64,000 bases of DNA from Castor canadensis (Eukaryota > Chordata > Mammalia > Rodentia > Castoridae), in NCBI RefSeq assembly GCF_047511655.1, contig NC_133392.1:22644001-22708000 (forward strand). The letters run 5' to 3'. The position numbers and the translations under genes were made by a program. The notes below the pieces were generated by a model. It was given only the letters and a program-made list of their open reading frames with translations, searched no databases and was not told the DNA's origin. This document shows positions 11,467-22,515 of this stretch, piece after piece (the first letter of the stretch is position 1; each line of letters begins with the position of its first letter).

Positions 11467-13874
11467 AATGCCGGACTGGCTGCTGAGTGTGCAAGCACAG
11501 AATTCCACTGAGCTCCAGGCAGCCAAAGAGACTTCTGGCCCCCAAGGAATGGAATGGGTGTTGTTAGTTGATCAAAGAGGTAGTTACTGCAGAAGATCTT
11601 TTGTTTTCTGTTCTGTTTTTTTGTTTTGCTTTAAGCCATTGTCTTAAGGGAAGAAGGAGAAACATTTAAAGAATTTGCATTCATAAAGATAAAAAAACTT
11701 CCAAGTGGGATAACAGTCAGAGAGATGTAAGTATACAACCAAAACTCTATCAGAAAGCATTTGGAAAAAAATTGCTGAACAAGAACCTAGGATTATAGGA
11801 CCAAGGCTCTGTCAGATACATTAGCCATATGAAAGAAAAGATGGAAGATAAGTTTTTTCATACAACTGTAGGGTTTCAAATTGAATAAAGTATTAAAATT
11901 ATTCTTCATTACCCCCAGGGTTAGAATTAGCTTTAATGAATAGAAAACACCATGACTAGCTTTCTTGTGGGTAGAAGGAAGCACTTTTCAAATCTGTCAC
12001 ATGTATAAAGATGTTCTCCAAGAACCATCCGTGTCAGTTCACCATCACAGAAAAGGTAGTAGAACACATGGTGGGTACTGAAAGAAGGATTTGAGCACTA
12101 GAAGTTGGGGTGAATAATGCACTGATTCACAAGTCTTATTGCTTGTCAGACTCAACTGGGAAGAGTTCCACACATGAAAACTTGAAAGAGTATGATTCAC
12201 TAGCTGTAGGGGGAGCCTGAATACTTGTGTTTGTGGCAGGTAACTTCCAGTTAGTCTATTGCAGCCATCTACCAGTGGAACCAATGGAATGAGTTCTCCT
12301 AAGTGCCTCTTTCAGATTAAGGATTCTCTAAAATGGATTTGAAAGTATTTACCTTTTTTCAAGCACACATGTTATATGATGAATTGTACCTTTTGCCTTT
12401 TATTCATTATCTCTTCTAATGCTAGTCCTATGCCATTGGGCTTATTCTCATTTTTGAGTAAAATAGCATGTGGTTGAACCTATGTCATGGTGGGTTAGAA
12501 GAATGATTACCCATACTGCTCAATCCATGTCTCCTTGTGTCTAAGGAGAGACTTATCCTGGATTAAGGAATTCTGGGAAGGCAGAGAAGAGGTGTGCCCA
12601 GGAAGATACTAATCCCTGTACCAATTCTGTGAGCTATCAGTCCTGAAAATTCTTCTACCACAACACAGCAATTGATGGTATCTAGCAACCAGCCCCCTGA
12701 ATTGTCCTAAGATGAATACAGATACCTCATGGGGCAGGGATAATGGGGGTAGGGAAGATAAAATGAAAAAACCTGGGGAAAAGGACCCTTCACATGAAAT
12801 AATATTTATCTGATCAATGTATTGACTTCCTGCCCATATTTAATGTATAACTGCACTTAGAGCCACACAGAATTTCCTCAAAAAGAAGTGGTTTACCAAG
12901 AGAATACCATAACTGTGTAAAGCAAACCCAATAACACAATCATTATAACTGGTTTGAGATAAGGCACAGAGCCTATGGTCTTTAAATTTTGATTTCTGAT
13001 GCACCCATAAGCTGCACAAGCACTTTGTAGTGATCAGGCAAATCTCTTAAAATTTTTAGTTTATTTTCCCCTCCAGAATAGAATAAGAGAAATAGGAAAC
13101 TGATTTTCAATCCAAAGAGACCAACTTTAGCTAATAATAGTATTAGCTAATAATAATCTCTGAATAAGTAAAGGTCACTCAGGCCTTGGGTCTCTTTCTT
13201 CATGAAGAACAAATCAGCACCCAGCATTGTTCTACAGCTTTATTTTAATCAAAGACATACTTGTAGATGCCATGAACAAGGCCAGAGAAGCACGTATTAC
13301 ACACCAGAAACATAAACAGATGGGACAAGAGCTAATTATTACATGTGTATTATATATATATGTAGAGAGAGTACATACAATAGCACTATGGCTGTATTTC
13401 AATGTTTACAGCAATACTATTTATGCTAGAGTTAAGGACCTTTCTTGAAATAACAATGAGGCTCTCGTACTGTATAATTCTACTAACTTGCATGTTTTAT
13501 GTTCTTCTGCAAAAAGACCAAGATAGGTCAGAGAATCTATGAGTTATGGCATGATAGTTTTCCTTATAACTATGAATTGGACTATGTTGACATACTGTCT
13601 GTGGCACAAAATATCTTTGAGCTATTAAAAGAGAATACTTTTAAATATACTCTGAATGGTTTAGGAAGGAATTAGACAGAAGACCAAGTATGACACTCTT
13701 TATAATGAGACAGTGTGAGTAAATAGAGGTGGATATCTATTAAACTCACTTCGGAGGCAAGATTTATGCTATTTACTATATCAAGTGGGTAATGCATACT
13801 CAGTAAAAGTTGGCTGAACAGATGTGAATTTGGCTATAGTATTTCAAAATAATTATTTGGTATAGTACTACATC
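11467..13874. other. unique intergenic sequence
   Basis: About 2.4 kb with no recognised gene, RNA or repeat. Open frames of 63-79 codons have no domains. A short direct repeat of ttagctaataataatct-like sequence sits at 13127-13158. Confidence 0.35.
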
Positions 13875-14088
13875 AGGGTTTCAAAAACTATTTCCTGGGG
13901 GCCAGTTGCCTGTTCTTGTAAATAAAGTTTTACTGGAATACAACCCTGTCTCTTTGCTTGCCTACCGTCAATAGCTGCTTCTGTGCCACAGTGGCAGAGC
14001 TTGAATATTCTTAATAGAGACCCTATGACCTTCAAGTCTACAACTTTAAATATGGTCATTACAAGATCTGGCTGGTTCCTGTTCTACA
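13875..14088 (+). mobile_element. MER33-like hAT DNA transposon remnant
   Basis: The key words are present in order: gggggccagttgcctgttct, then ttgtaaataaagttttactg, gaatacaaccctgtctcttt, atagctgcttctgtgccaca, gtggcagagcttgaatattc, agagaccctatgaccttcaa, and a final atctggctggttcctg-like end. This is a non-autonomous hAT-Charlie type element I know as MER33; the family name is from memory. Terminal bases are too decayed to define the inverted repeats or the 8-bp target duplication. The antisense 63-codon frame (13868-14059) is incidental. Confidence 0.6.
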
Positions 14089-14599
14089 TGACTTAGAGTG
14101 GTATTGATATAAATAACACTAAGAAATTATGAAGAATATTGATTTTTTTTCCCCAGGTCTTGAATAAGTTTTTATTTTTTGAAGTCTTTACTGCTATTTG
14201 TTTAAGTAATTTCATTTATTCAATTGTTTGCAATTAGACTTTGAAATACATTTTATTTTTAGATATTAATATTGTATCCTATGGTCTTGCTAAATGCACT
14301 TCCAGCAGTTCTTTTGAATGTTTTGTAAGAGGACAATGTTTTGTAAGATTGTTCACTAGGACAATCTATTTTTTATCTATTTTCTTTCTCTTTTTATTTC
14401 AGTGACTGAGATGTCTGGTATAATGGTGAACAGAGGAGGAAAGAGCAGATGTCCATTTATTCTTCCAAATCTCAAGGAGAAAGCATTCAATATTTCACTC
14501 AGTATGATGGTAGCACTAGATTTTACACACATGCTCTTCATTCTTTCTAAATTGCTGAAAGGGTTTTTTGTGTATTTTTTGCTAATTAAAAATCACTTA
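14089..14599. other. unique sequence
   Basis: AT-rich DNA with no recognised element. The 125-codon frame at 14402-14779 begins here and runs into the L2 relic; it has no domain and is not called as a gene. Confidence 0.35.
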
Positions 14600-15340
14600 T
14601 CTACTGGCAACTTAGTAGGGGTTAGGCACATTACCAGGCACAAGTTACACAGCAGCATACAGAATGAGAACAGAGCTGGCTTTATATATACTATCTTATC
14701 AGGTGATACAGGTATTAAAGAATTGAATGGGTTCAGAACAGGGAGCTACTGGGGAGGGGTGGCTGTTTCAGTCAGCTAGGTAGAAAGTTCTCTCAGCAGC
14801 CACCTGAGGTAAGGTGTGGATGAAAATCAGGAGTCAGACAGAGAGAATGGCAAGGTGAGGCCCTACGGTAGCAGTGAGCCCTGTGCCCTGTGCATTCAAG
14901 GCACCGTGTGAGGCAGGGAGGCTGGAGGTTGGCAAGGTGGTGCAAGAGGAGGGCACAACTAATAGGACCTGTTGCTTCCTTCTAGGACATCATGGAAGCC
15001 TTTGAAAGTCTTTCAACCCTGCAGGGCAGTGAGATGATCTGATTAATGTATTAGCTTAATCAGATCTAACTGTGGCTCTGAGAGATAAGATGACTCACAA
15101 GGAGGCATAGGGGAAGCAGGTCAGAGAGCTAGGGACTTCTGTGTTGTCCAGGCCAGACATGGGCAGAAGGGGCATGTTGATGAGAATGTGGGCCACAGGG
15201 CAGCTGATGTCAAACAGGCTATGGGGCTGTTAGATTCCCAGGGACAGAGCTAAGGCTTGGGGCTATGAGGTAACAAAAAGACATGGACTGAGACACCTGG
15301 TCTCAAGCTGGGAACTGTGCCCAGAACAAAAGTATCATCT
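14600..15340 (-). repeat. L2 LINE relic (antisense)
   Basis: Plus-strand phrases follow the reverse complement of the mammalian L2 3' half: cagtgagatgatctgattaa, then aactgtggctctgagagata, ggaagcaggtcagagagcta and ttctgtgttgtccaggccag. L2 is an extinct CR1-clade LINE shared by mammals. The block is rich in small deletions. Strand is assigned from L2 3' ends being the complement of this order. Confidence 0.5.
15036..15066. other. perfect 11-bp inverted repeat (hairpin-capable)
   Basis: gatctgattaa (15036-15046) is followed after 9 bases by its exact reverse complement ttaatcagatc (15056-15066). It lies in the L2 relic. No U-run or gene context supports a transcription terminator. Confidence 0.6.
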
Positions 15341-16130
15341 AGAAGAACACATGGAACATAGGAGAAATGTGGGACCTGAAGAAAGGCAAGGCCTAGTCCT
15401 GCACAGGAGATCCAGTGGCAGCTCCAGCTTATCCACAAGGAACTTTTTCCTTTTCTGCCTAGGCCGCCAGTTTGATGCTTTTTATGTGGTGTTAGTGGAG
15501 AACAGCTCTTGTCACTTGTGTATACATGGACAGCTCTGGGGTGGGAAGTGGATTAACTTGCTTGCATGCTTGTCCTATGCTCTGAACAGGGAACTCAGAG
15601 ACTGAGCATCTTCTACTTGACCACTGGAACTGAGCAAAGTGTAGGGGCCTGTTGTTGGTTGAGCTAGGGGACATAGTTGTAAGTTGTCTTCCATCCAGTG
15701 GTCTGGCACAAGGCTTTCCAGTCTGTGATTGCATGTCTGGCTCTTTCCAAAAAACAAAAAACAACAAAACAAAGCAAAGCAGAAAATGTAGGCAGGAAAT
15801 GGTATAGGAATGGAGCAGAGTTAGTCCTGCTTTTAGGGTGGCTCTGGGCTCCTCTGAGCAAAGTTTTCCCTTTGTTTTATGGTTCTAAAGTTCACTATCT
15901 TTTATTTTCTCTAGTCATTATCTTTATAGTTTTTTACTACACTCTCTTGGTCAACTTGTCTTCCCTTAGTAAACTCGCTCACTTTTCCCTGTAGCTATGT
16001 ATTTCCAGTTTGTGGTTTCTGTAATCCTCCATCTTCCTGCTTTAGATAATTTATATTGACCTACCTGTTTTCAAATATGTTAATTCTTTCTTTGTTGCAA
16101 TACAATTTATCAAAGTCCTTTGAACACCCA
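15341..16130. other. unique sequence
   Basis: No gene supported. Several overlapping 62-98 codon frames on both strands (15351-15994) shadow each other and contain no domain. A CAAAA-rich stretch lies at 15750-15780. Confidence 0.35.
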
Positions 16131-16141
16131 GATAGATAGAT

Positions 16142-16186
<45 letters not shown>

Positions 16187-16187
16187 T
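16131..16187 (+). repeat. (GATA)n microsatellite
   Basis: About fourteen GATA units with a single break near the start (16141, tgatagat). Likely length-polymorphic. The antisense frame reading YLSIYLSIYLS is produced by this repeat. Confidence 0.95.
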
Positions 16188-16234
16188 AGGGTGTGTTATT
16201 TCTAGCATGCTTATTTTTCTCTTTCTAATGATTC

Positions 16235-16545
16235 CTTTAGTGGTAAAATGAATAATGCCCCATACAAAATATGCCAACATCCTAATACTCAGCACCACTC
16301 CTTTCCATGGAAAAGAGACTTGGTAGATATGAGTAAGTTAATGATTTGAGATAGGGAAAATATCCTGGATTGCCCAAGTTAGGCCCAATTTAATAACACT
16401 AGCCCCTAACAGTAACTTCCTCTGACTGTTGGCAGAAGAGATGTAGCAGAGGTGAAGTTGGACAGATGTGAATCCTGAGAAGGCTCTTGACATACCATGG
16501 TTTCTAAAAGATGGAAGAAGTAATGTGATGAATTCAAGTGACCTT
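16235..16545 (+). mobile_element. MLT1-like LTR relic (ERVL-MaLR)
   Basis: The order of words resembles old MaLR LTRs: aatgaataatgccccataca, then catcctaatactcagcacc, catggaaaagagacttggta, gatatgagtaagttaatgat, gagatagggaaaatatcctg and gattgcccaagttaggccca. No internal retroviral gene is visible. The subfamily is assigned from memory and could be another ancient LTR. Confidence 0.45.
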
Positions 16546-16599
16546 AAAAAGACCAGAGAAGCTACTGACTAAAAACAAATACATCAGCCCTACAATCAC

Positions 16600-18420
16600 A
16601 TGGAATTGAATTCTGTCAAAATTTAATTCCTTGAATAGCCCTCTATTTATTTAAATCTTCTTGATTTCTTTTATAAGGGCTTCATTCTTTCAACATCCAT
16701 ACCTTGCAGAGATTTTGCTGGATTGTAATGATTGCACTTTCATTACTATTATATTTGAAATATTTAGAATAATAAGCTTCAAAATAATTTATAGAGATTT
16801 TTCTGGAGTTTGATACAGTCAGTATATTTACCAGTGTTTTTATTCTACTAATGTGGTCTAAGTATCATATATTTTCCATTTCATGTCTTGCAAATTTTGT
16901 GGTGTTTTTATACCCTTTATTTTTTATATACCTTAAACTGTTTGTGCTTTAAAGTGTTACCTTTTAGAGCAATTAAATAGGAAAAACATTATTTTATTTT
17001 ACCTTCATTTATTACCATTTTGGTGTCCTTTTTTCCTGTGTGGATCTAAGTTTCTTTTAGATATCCAGTTCTAGTGTTTGAGACATTCTATAATTTTCCA
17101 TATAGAACAGATCTGATGGCAGTGAATTTCCTTACACCGATTGTTTATCTGCGAAAGTATGTCACTTTCATGTTAAAATATGCTTTCTCTAGACATAAAA
17201 TTCTGGGTTGATGTGTTGTTTGTCTTCATTTCTGCAATTAATCATTTTAAATGTATCATTTCATTTCCATCTATGCTTTATAAGAATTTCTAATTAATTC
17301 TTCTATTAGTCTGGTATTTGTTACTCTGTATGCTTTGTGACTTTCTTCCCCCCGACTTCACTTTTCTATTTAACTTTTGTTTCCAAAAGTTTGAATACAC
17401 TATGGTGCTCTTTATATTCTTTTTGGTGTTTTCTGAGTTCCCCAAATCTGTTGTCTGAGGCCTATCATTAGTTACAGATAGTTCTCACTCTTATTTCCTC
17501 AGCTATTTCTTTTTTCTTTCTATGATTCTAATTACTCATTTGACATATTATTTGATATTTTCTTCTACATGTCTTGATTTTTGTTCTCTGTCTTCCTCCT
17601 CCCCCTCATTTTGTTTCAATTTGATCATTTCTTCTAATAGATTTTAAAGTTCACTAATTCTTGCCTCTTCTGTGACCAGTATACTGATAAGCCTGCTGAA
17701 GACACTGCTCATCTGTACTTGTGTAGTAATCATTTCTAGCCCTTTAATCTGACTGTATGTTATAGTTTCTGTCTCGAGGCTGAAAAGACACTTATTACCT
17801 GCTGTATAACTTTCCCAATAAACCTTTCTTTTGCTAAACAGAGTTGTCTTAATAATTGTCACACAATCCTAATTTCTGTATCATATAGAAATCTGGTTCT
17901 GATGATTGGTTTGTCTCTTGGTAATACTGGTTTTTTTTTTTTTTCCTTGCTTTTTCACAAACTTCAATATAGTTTTGTCTTGGAGGTCATATTCTTGCAC
18001 AAGATAATAAAGACTGGGAAAGACAGTCTTTATGCCTGGAAATCGGCATGGTTTTTTTTCTGTTTGGCCTTTAGTGCTAGGGTTTTATTTAACATAGCAA
18101 GGAGTTTGGCTGATGTTCAGTTTTTTGTTACTATGGTTACTGTCAGTACATAACACTCTTCAGATCCCTGAAGCTGTATCTTTTACTTAAAGAGGAGGCT
18201 GGTTTTAAAAGGCTTTTGGTTTTGTTTTTTTGTTTTTTCTTTCCCTCAGTGATGTTCTTCCCTCTGCTTCATGTGTTCTTTTAAATGACACTGTGCTTGG
18301 GTCATGGTATTGTGGTACTTTGGCAGTAGTTCTAAATCCAGAACACATTCTTGCATCTCCCTTAGGATAATGATACTTTTTTTCTGGCCACTTCCTTCAG
18401 TTGCAATTGGTCAACACTAG
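16600..18420 (-). repeat. ancient L1M-type LINE relic (antisense, T-rich)
   Basis: Strongly T-rich on the plus strand with phrases typical of antisense ancient L1, such as tctagacataaaattctggg, ttttctgagttccccaaatc, ttcctcagctatttcttttt and tttctatgattctaattact, followed by ttcactaattcttgcctctt and tactgataagcctgctgaag. No long frame remains. The exact subfamily and ends are uncertain. Poly-T runs are at about 17931-17945 and 18430-18442. Confidence 0.5.
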
Positions 18421-18810
18421 GGTCAATAGCAATTTTTTTTTTTCACTATTGAGATTAAGAATTTCATGTGTATAGAAAGTTTCTCCTCTAATTCCTCTTT
18501 ATGAATTCTTCTCTCTTACACTTCTGCATGGCAAAGACCACTTTGTTACTTTTTCTCAACCTGTTCAGTGAGAACTTAGTGGGTTCACAGAGAAAATGAT
18601 CAGTCCTTTGGAAGGATGTGGGCTGCTCCAATTATTTTTGTCTTCCAGAAGCTTCACCCTCTCAACAGTGTATGATCAGTGACCATATTTACCCCAGATA
18701 AGTCAGTGCTCACATTTCATATCTCCTATAGGCACCTGTTCCTCCTTCATTTTTTGCCTAACTAATTGCACTGAAAACTTAGATGTCTAATGAATTGAAG
18801 AAAAATTATG
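18421..18810. other. unique sequence upstream of L1-B
   Basis: No gene recognised. The last bases before the element read attgaagaaaaattatg, the sequence in which a left target-site duplication of L1-B would lie. Confidence 0.35.
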
Positions 18811-19395
18811 GCAAGATCCAAGATGGTGGCTAGGGTAGGGAATCAGAAATCCTAAGCTCTGTGACTCCAGAAACCACCTTGAAACATCAGAGCTACACTT
18901 GGGTAATTCTGATTGCTTCTAGCCAAAATAATAACTGCTATCACATTAGGTGCAAATGAAATTCAAAGACTGACCCTTAAATCAGCCTTTAATTGCACCT
19001 AACAGCTGTGAAAATCCTGTGCAGTACAGGCAGCAAGGCGTGTCCAGTCCAGGGAAAAAAGCCTCCCAGCCATTTCTCTTTCTCCCAACAAGCATCAATC
19101 AGAATCAAACTATGCTATATCCTGGAAACCCAGCCCATGGAAAACCTCCCTAGGTTGCGCTACACTGAGAAAAGCAACACCATTTCTCCTCACCAGCTCC
19201 AAAACTGCTTGAGTGAATCTGCAGAGCAAACTGGTGTGCATTACACACCACCACTCCCCTACCCACTTCCCAGAAACATAATCCAGTGGGTCCCCGGGCA
19301 GACTGAACCCCGCAACAAAACTGGAAAACATAAATAGTGAACTGTAATCTACCATGAACAGTGGAGATGGGGGTGGAATACTGAACCTGCCCCAG

Positions 19396-19640
19396 AGGAT
19401 GGGGGTGGGGCAAGGAGCCAACCTATCAGAGGTGAAATCTCAGTGAATGAATGGGAGTGGGGTGACAAGCCAACCTCCCAGAGGAGCTGCTAGCACCCAG
19501 CAGAGGTTGGGAGTGGCACAAAGGCTGAGAGTGGGAGTGGGATGACAAGCCAACCTCCAACAGGAGCCATTAGCACCCAGCAGAGGTCAAGAAAGGCACA
19601 AAGGCTGAGTGCAGGGGTGAGACAACAGGCCAACCTCCTG
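19396..19640 (+). repeat. 80-bp tandem monomers in the L1-B 5' UTR
   Basis: ccaacctcc recurs at 19470, 19550 and 19630, exactly 80 bp apart; tagcacccagcagaggt at 19491 and 19571; ggcacaaaggctgag about 80 bp apart (19515 and 19595). A shorter copy precedes them (ccaacctat at 19418). So there are two complete units plus partial units at both ends. Repeated 5' UTR monomers that act as promoters are known from mouse L1; these look unrelated in sequence. Confidence 0.85.
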
Positions 19641-20021
19641 AAGTGGGGCAGATGGTGGATCCCAGAGCTGATCTCATGGAACAGAGGGCAGCATTCAAAA
19701 CTGAATTGTCTCACTTTGCTGGGGGAGGGGCTGGCAAAACAGAGAGGCAGCTGCCTAGTGAAAACAACAATAGCTCTGTCCACCCTGCACAAACTGGCAG
19801 AATTAACCTCACTTCACAATTGCAAGTAACTCTTTGGACAGAAGGACCAAATAAAACTCAAAAGCTAGTCACCTGATGAGACCACATCAGAGCTTCCACT
19901 TGTACACCAATACCAGGACTGGGTGCCTAAGTAATAACTCCAGAAATTTAGTCAAAAGACTGTACTTTTTGTTGTTGCTGAACCTGGCATTTCTTATTCT
20001 GTTTCTTTTTTTATTATTTAT

Positions 20022-20082
20022 TAATAACTTAATAAAGTTATTAACTTACAGTTAATAACTGTATTATTAACTTTACCATCAC
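20022..20082. repeat. AT-rich palindromic patch
   Basis: Variants of ttaataact and its complement agttattaa alternate through this stretch. It includes the palindrome cagttaataactg (20049-20061). It lies in the L1-B 5' UTR and could form a cruciform. Confidence 0.6.
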
Positions 20083-20804
20083 TATTCTCTTATCCCTAAT
20101 CTTACTCTCTTCACTTTTTCCCATGCTACAATCCATTGTTCTCTCTCCCAACTACTCTTTCTGCCCCTTCTGATTCACTCTTCCCACCAATCTTCACCTC
20201 CCCCTTCTATCCTCCCCAAATCTGTCACCATACTACCCTTCCCTCCTACACACTGACAACATTCTGACTAATTGGCTGTACCAATTGTACATAACCCCAG
20301 CCCCTTGCAATCCCTGATCCAAGCAATCTCCACTACAACAACAGAAATACACACCAAAACACACAAAGGCCACAAAACACAGCAGCCCCCATACCTCTTC
20401 CCCCGACTACTCACTCATCCCTTTTCTCATCCCCATTTTAGTGCCACCTGTACCAGTTTCCCAAATTTTTATATCTAGCCTAAAAACCATTATCCCCCAA
20501 CTCCTACTGTTTATAGATACCATCACCAAGGGGTTTTCTAAATAATATGTAAACAACTGGTCTGGCATTGAATCTGTGAATTCATTATTGCTAAATTACA
20601 CCTCCAGGAAAGGGACAGAATGAGCAAATCAACCTAGCTAACACCCAAGTCAGTCACAACATAAAAATTAAATCAGGGAAAGAAAACAGGCAATCAAAAC
20701 CACCACCTAGTCTATCAAAACATGGTTGCACAGCACCAAGTAGAACGAGGTGGAGAAGAAGGGATGGCAACCACTCTTCTCAAAAAGATAATTCAATATA
20801 GGAT

Positions 20805-21860
20805 TTGGTGGGAAATGAAGAAAAGGGATACCCAGTTCCTGACCCCAACAAAACAATGACAAATGTCACTAAGGAGCCCAGTCTTGCCCACAAGAAAACC
20901 CTCAAAGAAGAAATCTTGGAAGGAATTTCTGAGAAATTCATGGAGAAAATACTAGACATGGTTAATCAGAATGTACAAGATGTGCTCAAGAAATCTCAAG
21001 ACACTAAAAATGAGGAACATGAGAAGACACAGAAACAAATAAATGAACTCAGAAAGGATTTTGACAAACACCAAAGTGAAACAAAGGACATTATAAAAAG
21101 AGAGATATGTGAATTAAAGATGACAACACAAAATATAAAAGAGGAGTTGAACAAAGATATGAAAAATCTCAGAAAAAAGAATCAAGCAGAAATCCTGGAA
21201 ATAAAAGATCCTTTTAGTCAAACAAAAAATGCAGTGGAAGACAAATCCACCAGACTAGAACAAGTGGAATACAGAATCACAGAGCTCAAAGATAAAATAA
21301 AAATTAAAGAAAAAAAGAGAAGAAATCTTAGTCAAACAATGCAAGAGCATGAAAGGAATATGCAAGAACTCAGCAATTCCATCAAAACACTAACCCTGAG
21401 AATCATGGGCATTGAAGAAGAGGTGCAAGCCAAAGGGATATGTAATATATTCTATAAGATAATAACAGAAAATTTCTCAAATCTCAAGAAAGTTTTGCCC
21501 ATTCAGGTACAGGAAGCCTCCAGGACACCAAACAGACTTGACCAAAATAGAACCTCCCCATGGCATATTATCATTGAAACAACAAGCACACAAAACAGAG
21601 AAAAAATATTGAAGGTTGTAAGAGAGAAAAAACAACTAACATATAGAGATAAACCCAACAAAACAATAGCAGATTTCTCAACAGAAACCTTAAAAGCAAG
21701 AAGGGCATGGAATGAGGTATTTCGGGCACTGAATGAAAATAATTTTAGCCCTAAGATACTCTACCAAGAAAAACTATCATTAAAAATTTACAGAGAAATA
21801 AAAATCTTCCATGATAAACAGAAACTAAAACAATATATGACCACCAAGCCACCACTATAG
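20805..21860 (+). CDS. L1-B ORF1p-like RNA-binding protein (351 codons, start lost)
   Basis: Longest frame in the window. L1 ORF1p is a trimeric nucleic-acid chaperone that packages L1 RNA in cytoplasmic particles. Visible parts: an acidic/lysine-rich coiled coil (about residues 38-192, heptad-like), the RRM-like domain beginning TLRIMGIEEEVQAKG (197-211), and the C-terminal domain with REKKQLTYRDKPNKTIADFS (273-292) and TETLKARRAWNEVF (293-306). The family motif YPAKLS reads YQEKLS (320-325). The true start is missing: by comparison with L1-D it lay near 20760, that ATG is lost and a TAA plus frame change intervene. The listed start is not an ATG; the first in-frame ATG is 20856. A premature TAG (21858-21860) removes the lysine-rich tail. 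Probably a long-lived relic, not a host gene. Confidence 0.7.
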   Translation: MVGNEEKGYPVPDPNKTMTNVTKEPSLAHKKTLKEEILEGISEKFMEKILDMVNQNVQDVLKKSQDTKNEEHEKTQKQINELRKDFDKHQSETKDIIKREICELKMTTQNIKEELNKDMKNLRKKNQAEILEIKDPFSQTKNAVEDKSTRLEQVEYRITELKDKIKIKEKKRRNLSQTMQEHERNMQELSNSIKTLTLRIMGIEEEVQAKGICNIFYKIITENFSNLKKVLPIQVQEASRTPNRLDQNRTSPWHIIIETTSTQNREKILKVVREKKQLTYRDKPNKTIADFSTETLKARRAWNEVFRALNENNFSPKILYQEKLSLKIYREIKIFHDKQKLKQYMTTKPPL

Positions 21861-22001
21861 AAGATTCTATAAGGAATTCTACACACAGAAGAAAAAAGCA
21901 AACAAAACAACAAGAAGAAAGGGGGAAAAAAGACAAGTAATCAGAGAGCAGCATTGATTCAGTTGCACACACTCAAATCCTTAAACAACAAAAACAACTA
22001 A

Positions 22002-22515
22002 ATGGCAGGAATCACCACATACTTATCAATATTAACACTGAATGTCAATGGATTCAACTCCCCCATTGAAAGATACCATTTGGCAAACTGGATTAAATAG
22101 GAAGATCCAACAATCTGTTGTTTACAAGAGACCCATCTTATTGACAAAAATAAAAAGTGGCTTAAGGTGAAAGGCTGGAAGAAAATTTACTAAGCCAATG
22201 GCCACTGAAAACAGGCAGGAGTAGCAATACTTACATCAAACAAAGTAGACTTCAAACTTACATTGGTCAAACGAGATAAAGAAAGATACTTCATACTAAT
22301 AAAAGGGGCAATAAATCAAAAGTAAACAATTATCAACGTACATGCACCCAATGTCAGTGCACCAAGTTTCATCAAACATACACTAAAGGACTTAAAAGCA
22401 CATATAGACTTCAACACAGTGGTAGTGGGAGACTTTAATACCCCTCTATCACAAATAGATGGTCATCCAAACAAAAAAAATCAAAGAAATTCTAGAAGTA
22501 AATGACACCATGGAT
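22002..22515 (+). pseudogene. L1-B ORF2 5' fragment (endonuclease)
   Basis: Begins with ATG (22002-22004): MAGITTYLSILTLNVNGFNS. A TAG at codon 33 (22098-22100) stops it inside the endonuclease domain. Beyond the stop the catalytic-loop motif LQETHL is intact, unlike L1-A, and further stops follow. Homology ends at 22515. No reverse transcriptase part follows on this strand; the matching 3' part lies inverted in L1-C. Confidence 0.8.

Larger units (their letters stand above)
18811..20770 (+). promoter_or_regulatory. L1-B 5' UTR (type 2), about 2 kb
   Basis: Opens with a YY1-like word (ccaagatggtgg, 18818-18829), as L1 promoters often do. It is about twice as long as the L1-A 5' UTR and I see no alignment between them apart from the first ~15 bases. 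It contains an 80-bp tandem repeat block (19396-19640), an AT palindrome patch (20022-20082) and a long pyrimidine-rich run (about 20085-20250) before ORF1. The frames of 77-114 codons here carry no domain. Promoter function is inferred from family knowledge. Confidence 0.5.
18811..22515 (+). mobile_element. L1-B: 5' part of a LINE-1, cut within ORF2
   Basis: Starts at an L1-type 5' end (gcaagatccaagatggtggc) and carries a long 5' UTR (to about 20770), ORF1 (to 21860) and the first ~510 bp of ORF2. Similarity to L1-A stops at 22515, equivalent to L1-A position about 7722. No 3' UTR or A tail follows. L1 retrotransposition truncates 5' ends, not 3' ends, so loss of the 3' part needs a later rearrangement; see the finding on a possible inversion with L1-C. 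Confidence 0.85.

Noticed and set aside
5011..11470. aaaaagaa as target-site duplication of L1-A
   Set aside because: Too short and A-rich beside an A tail to be distinguished from the tail itself.
14402..14779. 125-codon plus-strand frame
   Set aside because: No domain, and its second half is inside an antisense L2 relic.
16131..16187. CRISPR-like or satellite array
   Set aside because: A simple GATA microsatellite with no spacers.
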